This document shows positions 7,674 to 16,900 of a stretch of DNA of 32,632 nt, one piece after another (the first letter of the stretch is position 1; each line of letters begins with the position of its first letter). Below the pieces are notes generated by a model that saw only the letters and a program-made list of their open reading frames with translations, was not told the origin of the DNA and made no database searches. Position numbers and translations under genes: made by a program. Origin of the DNA: DASPOF01 sp035626155 (lineage in GTDB: Bacteria > Desulfobacterota > Binatia > Binatales > Binataceae). The stretch is from NCBI GenBank assembly GCA_035626155.1, contig DASPOF010000132.1, forward strand, positions 1 to 32,632. The letters run 5' to 3'.

Positions 7674-8957
7674 ATGGGCGTAATCAGAGAGACAGCGGAA
7701 AAACTCTTCACCGGCGAATTGACCACCCGCGACCATCATCCGCTCGCGCCTACCGGCGAGTTCGAGGAGGTCGCCGACGGCGTGATGTTCTATCGCTGGT
7801 TCGCAAACATGATCGCGGTCAGAACCGGCGAGGGCCTGGTCCTGATCGACACGGGCGCCTATTTTCTCCAGGACGCGACGCTGAAATTGCTCCGCCAGTT
7901 CTCGCCCGATCGCGTGAACACCGCGATTTATACGCACGGGCACGTCGATCACGCATGCGGGATGCCCGCTCTGGTGGCCGAGGCGCTCGATCGGCACGTC
8001 GCGCGGCCGCGCGTGGTCGGCCATCGCGCGATCGCGGCGCGCTTCGACCGCTACAAGCGCACGGCGGGCTACAACAATGTGATCAACTCGCGCCAGTTCG
8101 GCCGTCCCGCGGCATTCCCCGCCGAGTACGTCTATCCCGACACCTATTTCGACCATCAACTGAACGTCGTTGCGGGCGGCGGGAAATTCGAATGCCATCA
8201 TGCGCGCGGCGAGACCGACGACCATTGCTGGGTGTACATCCCCGAGCGCAAAACGCTATGCACGGGCGATCTCATTATCTGGGCAGCTCCCAACGCGGGT
8301 AATCCGCAGAAGGCGCCGCGCTACGCGCGCGAATGGGCCGAGGCGCTGCGCGCGATGGCGAATACGGGCGCCGAGGTCCTCCTGCCCGGTCACGGCTATC
8401 CGGTGTTCGGGGCAATCAGAGTGCGCCAGGTGTTGAACGACACCGCCGCATATCTGCAGAGCATCTACGACCAGACTATCGCGATGATGAATGACGGCGC
8501 GCCGCTCGATGACATCGTGCACACGGTCAAGCCGCCGCCTAATCTCGCCGACAAGCCGTGGCTGCAAGCGGTATACGACGAACCGGAGTTCATCATTCGC
8601 AACATCTGGCGGCTGGAGGGCGGATGGTACGATGGGGTCGCATCGAATCTGAAGCCGGCGGCGGCGGTCGAGCGCGCGCTGGAGATCACGGCGCTCGCGG
8701 GCGGAGCGGACAAGGTGATCGCACGGGCGCTGGAGAAGCTCAAAGCCGGCGAACTCGCCCTGGCGGCCCATCTCGCGGATTGGGCGGCCGATGCGGCGCC
8801 CGACGACCACGCTGTGCATGAGGCCCGGATGAAGATTTATCATGCGCGCGCGATGGCGGAGGCGTCCACGATGGCGCACGGGATTTTCGCCGCGGCTGCG
8901 CGCGAGTCGGCGCAAAAGGCGGGCGTCGAACCTCCCGACGACCCCCGCAGCTTCTAA
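7674..8957 (+). CDS. metallo-beta-lactamase-fold hydrolase with alkyl-sulfatase-type C-terminal region
   Basis: Probable zinc hydrolase of 427 residues. The N-terminal MBL fold has DGVMFYRWFANMIAVRTGEG, the metal motif THGHVDHACG (HxHxDH), then HHARGETDDH, CTGD and PGHGYPVFG, which together supply the remaining metal ligands. The C-terminal half (from about residue 270, AYLQSIYDQTIAMMNDG, then WRLEGGWYDGVASNLKP) resembles the dimerisation domain of alkyl/aryl-sulfatase-like MBL proteins. Actual substrate is not deducible; alkyl sulfates or a related ester are possible. GAGGGAG precedes the ATG closely. It is divergent from ribE and convergent with the vapB-like gene, which ends 18 bp away in its present frame. 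Confidence 0.82.
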   Translation: MGVIRETAEKLFTGELTTRDHHPLAPTGEFEEVADGVMFYRWFANMIAVRTGEGLVLIDTGAYFLQDATLKLLRQFSPDRVNTAIYTHGHVDHACGMPALVAEALDRHVARPRVVGHRAIAARFDRYKRTAGYNNVINSRQFGRPAAFPAEYVYPDTYFDHQLNVVAGGGKFECHHARGETDDHCWVYIPERKTLCTGDLIIWAAPNAGNPQKAPRYAREWAEALRAMANTGAEVLLPGHGYPVFGAIRVRQVLNDTAAYLQSIYDQTIAMMNDGAPLDDIVHTVKPPPNLADKPWLQAVYDEPEFIIRNIWRLEGGWYDGVASNLKPAAAVERALEITALAGGADKVIARALEKLKAGELALAAHLADWAADAAPDDHAVHEARMKIYHARAMAEASTMAHGIFAAAARESAQKAGVEPPDDPRSF

Positions 8958-8975
8958 CGGCGCATCGCCTCGAGG

Positions 8976-9146
8976 TCACCCCCCCCAGCGCAGCTTGCCG
9001 CGCGCCGAACGGATCAGCTTTTCCTGCTCGGCCAGACGCACGATCAGCATAAGCCCGCGCTCGACCGCCTCGCGCTTGGTGGCCGCGCCCGACGCTCGCA
9101 TCGCGCGCTTCATCAATCGGTCATCGATCACGATACTCATACGCAT
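8976..9146 (-). CDS. VapB-type antitoxin, apparently frameshifted near its C-terminus, no toxin partner
   Basis: Small 56-residue protein. The N-terminus MRMSIVIDDRLMKRAM and middle ATKREAVERGLMLIV match the ribbon-helix-helix VapB antitoxin family (usual pattern: TIVIDD-LL, then TKREVVE-AL), ending GKLRWGG. Family members usually continue W-x-G-D-L-x-x-M-R-R. Here a run of eight G (C at 8979-8986 on the plus strand) is followed at once by TGA. With seven G the frame would continue GDLEAMRR and stop at TAG (8954-8956), giving 61 residues that end on the family pattern. So this is either a consensus/assembly slip, a slippage mutation or a phase-variable tract. No vapC lies downstream; the convergent MBL gene occupies that space. 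Confidence 0.72.
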   Translation of the reverse strand: MRMSIVIDDRLMKRAMRASGAATKREAVERGLMLIVRLAEQEKLIRSARGKLRWGG

Positions 9147-9242
9147 CGGCGGGTCCTGAGGTGCACGACAGATTTAGATTATACGCATTTCAGTCGAACG
9201 CCGAGCGCGCGCAATTGAGGTCAGGCGCGGCGTGCGGCAAGC

Positions 9243-10460
9243 TCAATCGCGGTCGCGCTCATCGTCCTCATCTCGGCGGCCCTGCCGTAACATCTCCAGG
9301 CCGGCCGCGATCAGCCGCAATCCGGGCAACATCGCGAGCGTGCCGGGCCCGGCGTCCGGTTCCGGCTCGATAATCACTTTGCTTGCGCGATGCCACTGCA
9401 CGAGCAGCATCTTGTGGCCGTCCTGACGGCCGGTTGCAGGATCGATCGCAAAGTCGCCAAACAGCGTGGAAGTGCGCAGGTTGGAGAAGGCGGAGCGGAT
9501 CCGCTCCTGGTCGAGGGCGCCGGCAGCCTCGAGCGCGGCCTTCGCAAGCAAGCCGGCGGCGAACGCCTGGGCCGCGACGTAGTCGCAAGCCGCCCCCGCC
9601 GCGCGCATCCGGCGTGCGAACGCTGCCGGAGCCGGGCCGATCGCTGGCTTTAGTTGCGCGCTTTCCTCCCACTGGCTCGGCCCGACGATTCCCTCCGCAT
9701 GCTCGCCGAGTTCGATGCCGAAGCGCTCGACGCCTGCGGCGACGCACGCAAGGACGGGGATGTCGAGTTGCGATGCGGCAATCGCGCGAATCACTGCGAC
9801 GTCGTGCGCGAAGCTGCCGGCGCTTAAAAGGGCGTTTACTCGATTGCGCCTGAGCGCGGGGAACAGATTCGCCGGCGTAGTGGCCGGATCGAATTCCCCG
9901 TTCCACTTGACCCGCACGCGCACGCCGCGCCGGCGCGCCACGCGCTCGGCCGCCGCGCGTTCGGCACCGCCTGCGACAGCACTTGCAAACGGCGAGTTCT
10001 GCGCGACGATCGCGAGCCGCTTGCGCCAGAACTTGAGCGTCGCCAGCAGGCGGATGAAGCCGGTCAGGTAGCTGCTCGCCGGGCTGAGCACGCCGACGAT
10101 CATGCGCCAGCCGCGCTCGTACAGGCCGTCCGCGGCGCCGCCGTGATTGATGAGCACCATGCGCGCCTCTTCGGCGATCGGCGCGGCCGCGCGGACCAGC
10201 GCGCTCGAGTACGGTCCCATCAGCAAATCGGCGCGGCGCTCCGCCACCATCGCGCGATAGATTTCGGCGCATCGGCGCGCGTCGCTCGCATCATCGACGC
10301 ATTCCAGGGCAACCTCGTGGAACTCGCCTCCGACGCGGACCCCGGCCGATGCGTTCAGGTCGGCGGCGAGCAGGCGCAGCGCGGCCTCCGCCTGCCGGCC
10401 CATTGCGGCGTACTCGCCCGTCAGCGAGAGCGACAGGCCAATCGTGACTCGCTTTGCCAC
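9243..10460 (-). CDS. ABC-transporter-type substrate-binding protein homologue (Leu/Ile/Val-binding fold) without signal peptide
   Basis: Type I periplasmic-binding-protein fold of the branched-chain amino acid family (Peripla_BP_6), 405 residues. The start VTIGLSLSLTGEYAAMGRQ is the typical first strand of the mature domain; DDASDARRCAEIYRAMV, DLLMGPYSSALVRAAAPIAEE and GPSQWEE follow in the usual order. The protein begins directly with the domain at GTG 10460, with no hydrophobic signal sequence or lipobox, so it may be cytoplasmic. No permease or ATPase subunit accompanies it. It lies 40 bp downstream of the MaoC gene, so it may sense or bind an acyl/carboxylate metabolite; that is inference. 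Confidence 0.8.
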   Translation of the reverse strand: MAKRVTIGLSLSLTGEYAAMGRQAEAALRLLAADLNASAGVRVGGEFHEVALECVDDASDARRCAEIYRAMVAERRADLLMGPYSSALVRAAAPIAEEARMVLINHGGAADGLYERGWRMIVGVLSPASSYLTGFIRLLATLKFWRKRLAIVAQNSPFASAVAGGAERAAAERVARRRGVRVRVKWNGEFDPATTPANLFPALRRNRVNALLSAGSFAHDVAVIRAIAASQLDIPVLACVAAGVERFGIELGEHAEGIVGPSQWEESAQLKPAIGPAPAAFARRMRAAGAACDYVAAQAFAAGLLAKAALEAAGALDQERIRSAFSNLRTSTLFGDFAIDPATGRQDGHKMLLVQWHRASKVIIEPEPDAGPGTLAMLPGLRLIAAGLEMLRQGRRDEDDERDRD

Positions 10461-10500
10461 GGTCTGGCGCGATCAGCGCCCGCGCGCTCGCGCGCAATCG

Positions 10501-11349
10501 TCACGGCGCGACTTCGGCAATTCCGTCGCGGATTACCGCCTGTCCATCGGGATTGAGCGTCTCGTATGCGTACACGCGGCGGCCGTCGCGCTCGCCCTCG
10601 GACCACACCCTGGTCGTAATCGTCTGGCCGGGCAGCACCGGGCGCGAAAATCGCACGTGCAGGCGCTTAAGCCGCGCCGGATCGCCGCCGCACGGCCGGT
10701 CGATTATCACCTTGGACGTGAATGCCATCGTGCAAAGCCCGTGCACGATTATTCCCGGCAGCCCGGCCATCCTCGCCACGTTCTCATCGGTGTGAATCGG
10801 GTTTCGATCGCCCGACGCCTCCGCATAGCGGTAGGTCTGATCCTTGTCGATCGCCTGCGCGGCCGAAAACAGCGGCTCGCCGCGCGCGGGCTCGGCCGGG
10901 CGCGGCTCGGATGCACCGCGGCTTCCGCCGCCGCGGATGAAGACGCTGAAGACCGTGCGCTGAACCAACGCGCCGGCGCGGTCTGCGGCTTTGACTTCGA
11001 TCGCCATCGTCTCGCCGGTCGATTTGGTTTCGATCGATGCGATCTTCGCGGTCGAGACGATCACGTCGCCGGGCCGAATCGGCCGGATGAACTCCATGTC
11101 CTGCTCGCCATGGACGAGCCGGAGGAGGTCGGCCTTTACTTCCGGGTCGGTGACGACCTGCATGATCGAGTCCCAGGTGACGGCCACGGCGAACATCGGC
11201 GGTGCGACGATTCCGCCCGCGCGGTGCGCATCGAAGAAAGCGGGATTGTCGTCGTTGTACGCGCGAGCGTATGCCTGCGCGGCGGCGGCGGTTACTTCCC
11301 GGGACGTGGGCGGATATTCCCTGCCGATGCAGGCCTTGTTAAGAGCCAT
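10501..11349 (-). CDS. MaoC-family double-hotdog acyl-CoA hydratase/dehydratase
   Basis: Protein of 282 residues with two hotdog halves. The N-terminal half (about 1-140) resembles the MaoC/FAS1 dehydratase N-domain with DDNPAFFDAH and GIVAPPMFAV. The C-terminal half has the hydratase-2 motif YAEASGDRNPIHTDENVAR followed by GLPGIIVHGLCTMAF, carrying the Asp/His catalytic pair. Such enzymes hydrate 2-enoyl-CoA or related unsaturated acyl-CoAs in lipid or aromatic-acid catabolism. GAGAGGTGATCAC immediately before ATG 11349 is a strong ribosome-binding site. It follows nagA by 60 bp and precedes the binding-protein gene by 40 bp, so the three are likely cotranscribed. Confidence 0.87.
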   Translation of the reverse strand: MALNKACIGREYPPTSREVTAAAAQAYARAYNDDNPAFFDAHRAGGIVAPPMFAVAVTWDSIMQVVTDPEVKADLLRLVHGEQDMEFIRPIRPGDVIVSTAKIASIETKSTGETMAIEVKAADRAGALVQRTVFSVFIRGGGSRGASEPRPAEPARGEPLFSAAQAIDKDQTYRYAEASGDRNPIHTDENVARMAGLPGIIVHGLCTMAFTSKVIIDRPCGGDPARLKRLHVRFSRPVLPGQTITTRVWSEGERDGRRVYAYETLNPDGQAVIRDGIAEVAP

Positions 11350-11409
11350 GTGATCACCTCTCGCGGTGGCTCGCAGAGCGGACGCGCTTGCGCGGGAGAA
11401 TCGATGCGC

Positions 11410-12522
11410 TCAGGAAACCTCGCGCCCGCCGGCGAACACCGCTTTCAACTCTAGCTCCGGTGTCAGGACAATTACATCGGCGTGCGCGCTGACCTCCAGC
11501 CGCCCGCGATCGCGCATCCCGAGCACGTTCGCCGGATTCGTAGCCGCCATCACCGCGGCCTGCCCGACCGTCACCTTGGCCGCATCGACCATCAGCCGCA
11601 CGCCATCGAGCATCGAGATGATGCTGCCGGCAAGGCGGCCATCGGCAAGCCGCGCGGCCCCGCGATCGATTGTCGCGCGCGCCGCGCCGGCGGCGTTGGG
11701 AGCGCCCGCCAGCGCGACCTTGTCCGTGGTCAGCATCATCCCGCTTACCCCGCGCGCGTGATGGACGAGGCGAAGGATCTCGGGATGCAGATGCACGCCG
11801 TCGGGAATTACCGCCGCGACGGCCGGCGATTGCGCAAGGGCGGCGGCGATCACGCCGGGGTCGCGATGCGCAAGCGGCCGCATCGCGTTGAACAGATGCG
11901 TGAACATGCGCGCTCCCGCCTCGATTCCCGCGCGCGCCTCCTCGAGCGTCGCATCGGTATGACCGATCGATACGGTCACGCCGCGTTTGACCAGCCGCCG
12001 AATCGCGTCGGGCGCGCCGTTCAGTTCCGGCGCCATCGTGATGAGCCTGAGCGCGCTCATCGCGGCGATGCGCTCGAACGCGCCGCCTGCCGGTTCCAGG
12101 TTGAGCGGCGGATGAACGCCCAGGCGGCGGGGCGAGATGAACGGCCCCTCCAGATGCATCCCGAGGATCACCGCCGGTTCGCCCGCGCGGCCGGGATGCG
12201 GATGCTCGGCGGCGATCGCCTCGGCGATGGCCGCGTGCACGCCCTCGATTCGTTCGATCGGCGAGGTGACCGCGGTCGGAAGCCAGGCGGTGGTGCCCTC
12301 GCGCGCCAGATGGCGTCCGAGCGCGGCGAGCGCCCGCGCATCCGCGCTCATCACATCGATTCCGTGCGAGCCGTTGACTTGCAGGTCGATGAGCCCGGGC
12401 AGGAGATAGTCGCGGCTTTCGACCGCGGCGGGATGGACCTCGACGATCTTGTCGCTGAAGGTCAACTGGCCGCGGAGCAGAGTACCGTCGGCGCGGACGA
12501 TGGCGCCGCTGAGAGTCTTCAT
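11410..12522 (-). CDS. nagA: N-acetylglucosamine-6-phosphate deacetylase
   Basis: Amidohydrolase of 370 residues removing the acetyl group from GlcNAc-6-phosphate in amino-sugar or peptidoglycan recycling. Motifs in order: PGLIDLQVNGSHGIDV, GMHLEGPFISP (metal-binding Glu), SIGHTDA, FTHLFNAM (metal-binding His), IPDGVHLHPEILRL and LTTDKVALAG, in which Asp is the expected catalytic base. ATG 12522 is chosen; a TTG 12 codons upstream overlaps the preceding gene. The start is only 10 nt after the stop of the 83-residue gene and has no clear Shine-Dalgarno sequence, which suggests translational coupling. No nagB or PTS gene is nearby. Confidence 0.9.
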   Translation of the reverse strand: MKTLSGAIVRADGTLLRGQLTFSDKIVEVHPAAVESRDYLLPGLIDLQVNGSHGIDVMSADARALAALGRHLAREGTTAWLPTAVTSPIERIEGVHAAIAEAIAAEHPHPGRAGEPAVILGMHLEGPFISPRRLGVHPPLNLEPAGGAFERIAAMSALRLITMAPELNGAPDAIRRLVKRGVTVSIGHTDATLEEARAGIEAGARMFTHLFNAMRPLAHRDPGVIAAALAQSPAVAAVIPDGVHLHPEILRLVHHARGVSGMMLTTDKVALAGAPNAAGAARATIDRGAARLADGRLAGSIISMLDGVRLMVDAAKVTVGQAAVMAATNPANVLGMRDRGRLEVSAHADVIVLTPELELKAVFAGGREVS

Positions 12523-12532
12523 CGCGCGCGCA

Positions 12533-12784
12533 TCAATTCGCGCCGAACCGCTCTGCAAGCAGGCGAGAGAAGCGCGGGAGGTATATCAGGTCGAAGGTTT
12601 CGCCCTTTCCCGGAAACATCGAGACCGCTGCGCCCTTGAGCGCGATCACGTGCTCCCATGCCTCCTCGAGGGTCAAATCGTTGTCCTGAGCGATAGTTGC
12701 GAAGGTCAAATCGACCAGGAAGCGCAGCCGCCGAAGCTGCTTGTTCTCCTGTTCGATGCTGGCTGCGCGATCGTTGTCGGCCAT
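12533..12784 (-). CDS. small conserved-looking protein of unknown function upstream of nagA
   Basis: Protein of 83 residues, mostly helical and charged. It starts with a short coiled-coil-like segment (ASIEQENKQLRRLRFLVDLT), continues AQDNDLTLEEAWEHVIALK and ends with MFPGKGETFDLIYLPRFSRL. I do not recognise a characterised family, though the FPGKxETFDLIYxPRF ending looks conserved in type. The start is ATG 12784, supported by AAGGAGCAGGGTG just upstream (GGAG, 7-nt spacing); GTG 12787 is the alternative. It heads the small-ORF-nagA-maoC cluster and probably couples translation into nagA. No catalytic motif or membrane segment is visible. Confidence 0.75.
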   Translation of the reverse strand: MADNDRAASIEQENKQLRRLRFLVDLTFATIAQDNDLTLEEAWEHVIALKGAAVSMFPGKGETFDLIYLPRFSRLLAERFGAN

Positions 12785-12948
12785 CACCCTGCTCCTTGGA
12801 TGGTCCGCCCGCGCGGCGGCGGGCTGTAATCCTTCACCGTAGCGGGCTTGCGCCGGTGCGGCAAACGCCGCGCGCGGACGCCTCCCGCGCGACCGCGCCG
12901 GCGTGCGGGCTTGTTTCGGGCGGCGCGGGATGCCAACCTCTACGCGCC

Positions 12949-13914
12949 GTGGGCGAGCCGCGTCTCAAAAGCAGCTTCATCTATCTTGCCAACGCGGTGA
13001 ACGACCTGCGAGACAACTGGAGGAGTCTCGCGCTGGTGCTCGCCCCGCTCGTGCTGTTGGGGGCGCTCTGTCTCCTTCCTGACGCGCTCAACCTGCAACA
13101 TCGTCTGGCCGCGGCCTTCGAGCCGGGCGCTCAGAACATCAGCCTGCTGCCCGCGCAGACGCCCTACGCGCCTTCGCGGGAGGGCGGCCCGCCGCTATTC
13201 CCGATCTGGTTCACGCTGACGCTCCACCTGCTCTTCCTTCTTATAACCGTCGCCGCGGGATTGGTCGTGCTGGTCGCGCTGCGCGGGACCGATGGGCGGG
13301 AGCGTGGAGGGATGCCCGAGGCGATCGAGGTGTATCGCCGAGCGATCGCGTTCGCGCCCGCATACGCGTGGGTGCTGCTGCTGCAACTGATCATTCCGGC
13401 GGTGGGAATTGGCCTTGCGATCTTGTTTGCGTCGCAGTCATCCTCCCTTTTCGCGGCGCTTGAATTTCTGGGCATCGTGGTGACGGTCTTCGGATGGGTG
13501 TTGTTCCTGTGGCTGTATTTCGCGCCGTTCGCGCTCGTGTTCGACGGCAAGCATAGCTGGTATGCGCTGCTCTTCAGCCGCGAGCTGATGCGCAAGCAGT
13601 TTTTCCGGACCGCGATTAGAATCGTGGTCTTTCTCGCGGTCTGGTCGGGATACAATTCCTGGACCTCGGGCGCGTTCGTCGTGGTCAGCCTGCTGATCGG
13701 TCCGGTCGGATACTATGCGGGCGTGCTGTGGATCGCGATTTTTTTCACCGACCTGCTCGGGGTGGCGGTTACCTACGCGACGAACGCATTTTTCATCGCC
13801 GCGGGCGCGCGCCTGTATCGCGATTTGACGGCTCTGCTGGCCGAGCGAAGCGCGGCTGCGGCGCAGCGCGCGCTGGGGCCGACCGTGGCGCTGACCAGCA
13901 GCGCGCACTTGTAA
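12949..13914 (+). CDS. polytopic membrane protein of unknown function
   Basis: Integral membrane protein of about 321 residues with six or seven hydrophobic segments: LALVLAPLVLLGALCLLP, the segment around FLLITVAAGLVVLVAL, AWVLLLQLIIPAVGIGLAIL, then FLGIVVTVFGWVLFLWLYF, and two to three more in the last third. A soluble loop rich in Pro and Ala follows the first helix. The start is uncertain: GTG 12949 (giving GEPRLKSSFIYLANAVNDLRD) fits where coding-like sequence begins, but there is no clear Shine-Dalgarno sequence, and the frame is open upstream to 12697. No family was recognised; a DUF975-like or membrane-domain role is only a guess. It is divergent from the nagA cluster and convergent with the dehydrogenase gene. 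Confidence 0.7.
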   Translation: MGEPRLKSSFIYLANAVNDLRDNWRSLALVLAPLVLLGALCLLPDALNLQHRLAAAFEPGAQNISLLPAQTPYAPSREGGPPLFPIWFTLTLHLLFLLITVAAGLVVLVALRGTDGRERGGMPEAIEVYRRAIAFAPAYAWVLLLQLIIPAVGIGLAILFASQSSSLFAALEFLGIVVTVFGWVLFLWLYFAPFALVFDGKHSWYALLFSRELMRKQFFRTAIRIVVFLAVWSGYNSWTSGAFVVVSLLIGPVGYYAGVLWIAIFFTDLLGVAVTYATNAFFIAAGARLYRDLTALLAERSAAAAQRALGPTVALTSSAHL

Positions 13915-13926
13915 AGCGGCAGTTGT

Positions 13927-16900
13927 CTAACTTGGCGATGCCAGGCGGGAGAGCGCGCGGACGGTGACCTGCAGCGCGGCGAGGCTCGGCGTCGCGAGCG
14001 CCTGCAACTCGCCGAGTAGCCGCGCGGCCTCATCGAAGCGCTGCGCGCGCGCGCGGCGGATTCGCTCGATCGTTTCCGCGGCCGGGCCTTCGCCCCCATC
14101 GAGGATCGCGCAACTGAGAGCAACCCTCGCATCGCGCAACTCGGCGCCCAGGGCGAGCGCCGCACGCCGCTCCCATCGGTCCTCGCTGTCGAGCGAGACC
14201 AGCACATCCTCGAGTCGGGCGAAATCGAAGCTTTCCGCCAGCGCGAAATAGGCCTGTGCGGCGCGCAGGGGCTCGACGCCGCGCGCAAAGCTCAGACTCA
14301 GCGTGGTTAGCAGATGATGCGCAAACGCGAGGCGGGCAAGTCCGTGCGCGAGTTCCGCCTCGCCCACCGCGGTGCGAAGCTCCCGGTAGGCGCGCTCGAA
14401 GCGGGCGCGCTCCCCCGCCGCGAGCATCGATTCGAACTCATCGTTGAGCTGCGCGAACGCGGAGCGGAAGCGCTCGACCGCCGCGGCGATCGAAACCGCC
14501 GGGTCGATTTGTCCGAGCGCCCACGATGTGCCGGCGCGGCAGGCGCGCTCGAGCGCGAAAAACGCCGCCACTTCCGCCTCGGCGCCGATCGCGCCCCCCT
14601 GCTTCAGACGCTCCGCGCGCTCGCGGACTGAGAGCACGTCGGCCGCGATCAGCCACGCGCGAACCACCTCTCCCGCATCGACCGCGCGGTCGCGGCCGAA
14701 CGCGAAGACGAAGGTCGATCCCATCACGTCCACCAGCTCGTTCACCATCCGGGTCGCAATCAGTTCGCGGCGCAGGCGATGGTTCGGGATCGCATCGGCG
14801 AAGCGCCCGGCGATCGTCGCCGGGAAGTACGGGACGAGGAAACGCTCGACAAGGTAAGGATCATCGATCACGGGCGAGTTCTCGACGAGTCGCACGAGAT
14901 CGATCTTGGTGTATGCGGTCACGAGCGCCAGTTCGGGCCGCGTGAGCCCCGGATAACGCGCGTGCCGCGCGCTGAGCTCCTCGCGCGCCGGCAGCGCCGG
15001 CTCATCGCGGCGCATCACGCCGCGCTGCTCGATTGCCTGAAGATGATCGCGGAAGGTGCTTAGCCGGGTCCGGCTCCGGATCTGCTCGAGGCTCAGCGCG
15101 AGCGCCTGGTCCCGATTGTCGCGAAGCACGCTCTCGGCGACCTCGGCGGTGGATGCGGCGAGGATCCGGTTGCGCTCTTCGAACTTGAGCGCGCCGCGCG
15201 CGACCTCGGGTCCAAGAAGGATCTTGAGATTGACCTCGTGATCGGACGTATCGACGCCCGCCGAGTTGTCGATTGCGTCGGTGTTGATGCGGCCGCCCGC
15301 AAGGGCGTACTCGATGCGCGCCTTTTGGGTGAGGCCGAGATTTCCTCCCTCGACAACGATCTTGGCGCGCAGCTCCGGCGCCGTGATTCGGCATCCGTCG
15401 TTCGCGTGGTCGGCCACATCCGCGTCGGTCTCGCTGCTGGCCCGGACGTACGTGCCGATTCCGCCGTTGTAAAGCATCTCGACCGGCGCGCGCAGGACCG
15501 CGCGGATGAGACTTTCGCCGTCGAGCGGTCCGGGCTCGCAGCCGAGCGCCGCGGCCGCCTCGCGGCTGAGATCGATACTCTTCTGTCCGCGCGGCCAGAC
15601 GCCGCCGCCCTTGCTGATGAGGGCCGGGTTGTAGTCCGACCATTGCGAGCCTGCGCGCTCGAAGAGCCGCTTGCGTTCCTTGAAGCTGGAAGCCGGGTCG
15701 GGGTCGGGATCGATGAAGATGTGGCGATGGTCGAAGGCGGCGATGAGCTTCAAGTTGGCCGACTGGAGCATCCCGTTTCCGAACACGTCGCCCGACATGT
15801 CGCCGATTCCGGCGACGGTGACGGGAGCGCCGCGAGCCGGGTCGCGCCCCATCTCGCGCAGGTGGCGGCGGGCGGATTCCCACGCGCCGCGCGCCGTGAT
15901 TCCGATCTTCTTGTGGTCGAAGCCGTACCTGCCCCCCGATGCGAACGCATCGCCCAGCCAGAAGCCGCGTTCGAGCGCGATTTCGTTGGCGACATCGGAG
16001 AACGCGGCAGTTCCCTTGTCGGCCGCCACCACCAGGTAGGGACCGTCGTTGTCGAGAATCCTGACGCGCGCCGGATGCGCGACGCCGGAGTCAACGAGAT
16101 TGTCCGTCAGGTCGAGCATCGCCGCGATCAGGGTCCGATACGATTCGATTCCCGTCTCGGGACCCGTCGCGCCGGGCGCGCGGCGCTTCACGATGAATCC
16201 GCCCTTGGAACCGACCGGCACGATGATCGCGTTCTTCACCGTCTGCGTCTTCATGAGGTCGAGGATCTCGGTCCGGTAGTCATCGGGGCGGTCGCTGAAA
16301 CGGATTCCGCCGCGCGCCACCGCGCCGGCGCGCAGATGACATCCCTCCATCCGCGGGCTGTTCACGTGGATTTCGTAGAGCGGCGGCGTGTCGGGGAGTC
16401 CCTGGATGCGCGCGCTGTCGAACTTGAGCGAGATATACGGATCGGGCGACGCGAGCGGGCAGAAGTAGTTGGTGCGGACCGTCGCCTCGACCATCGAGAG
16501 CAGCATGCGGGCCGTGCGATCGTCGGCGATATTGTCGATCGCGCCGAGCTCGGCAACGCATGTGGCGCGAAGCGCGGCGATCCGTTCGGGCGGCGTCGCG
16601 GCATCGGGCGCAAGCCGCGCGGCGAAAAGATCGAACATCGCCCGGGCGAACGCGGGATGCGCAAGCAGAACACGGCGCAGCGCCGGAGGTCCCGGCGCAA
16701 GCCGCATCTGGAAGGCCGCCGCCAGGTAGGCGCGCAGCAGCGCCACCTCGCGCGAGCCCAATCCCGCGCTCAGCGTGAGCGCATTGAGAGGATCATCCTC
16801 GCAATCTCCCTTGCGCACCGCTTCGATCGCATCGGCGATCGCGCCCGCGCCCGGCGACTGCGAAAGCGGCTGGCCCCCGGGACCTTCCACCGTAAATGCC

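Noticed and set aside
16361..16376. CACGTG hexamer resembling parS inside the dehydrogenase gene
   Set aside because: Flanks are not GTTNC/GNAAC in register; it is also inside a coding motif. Other CACGTG hexamers (near 10661, 12647 and 16944) fail in the same way.
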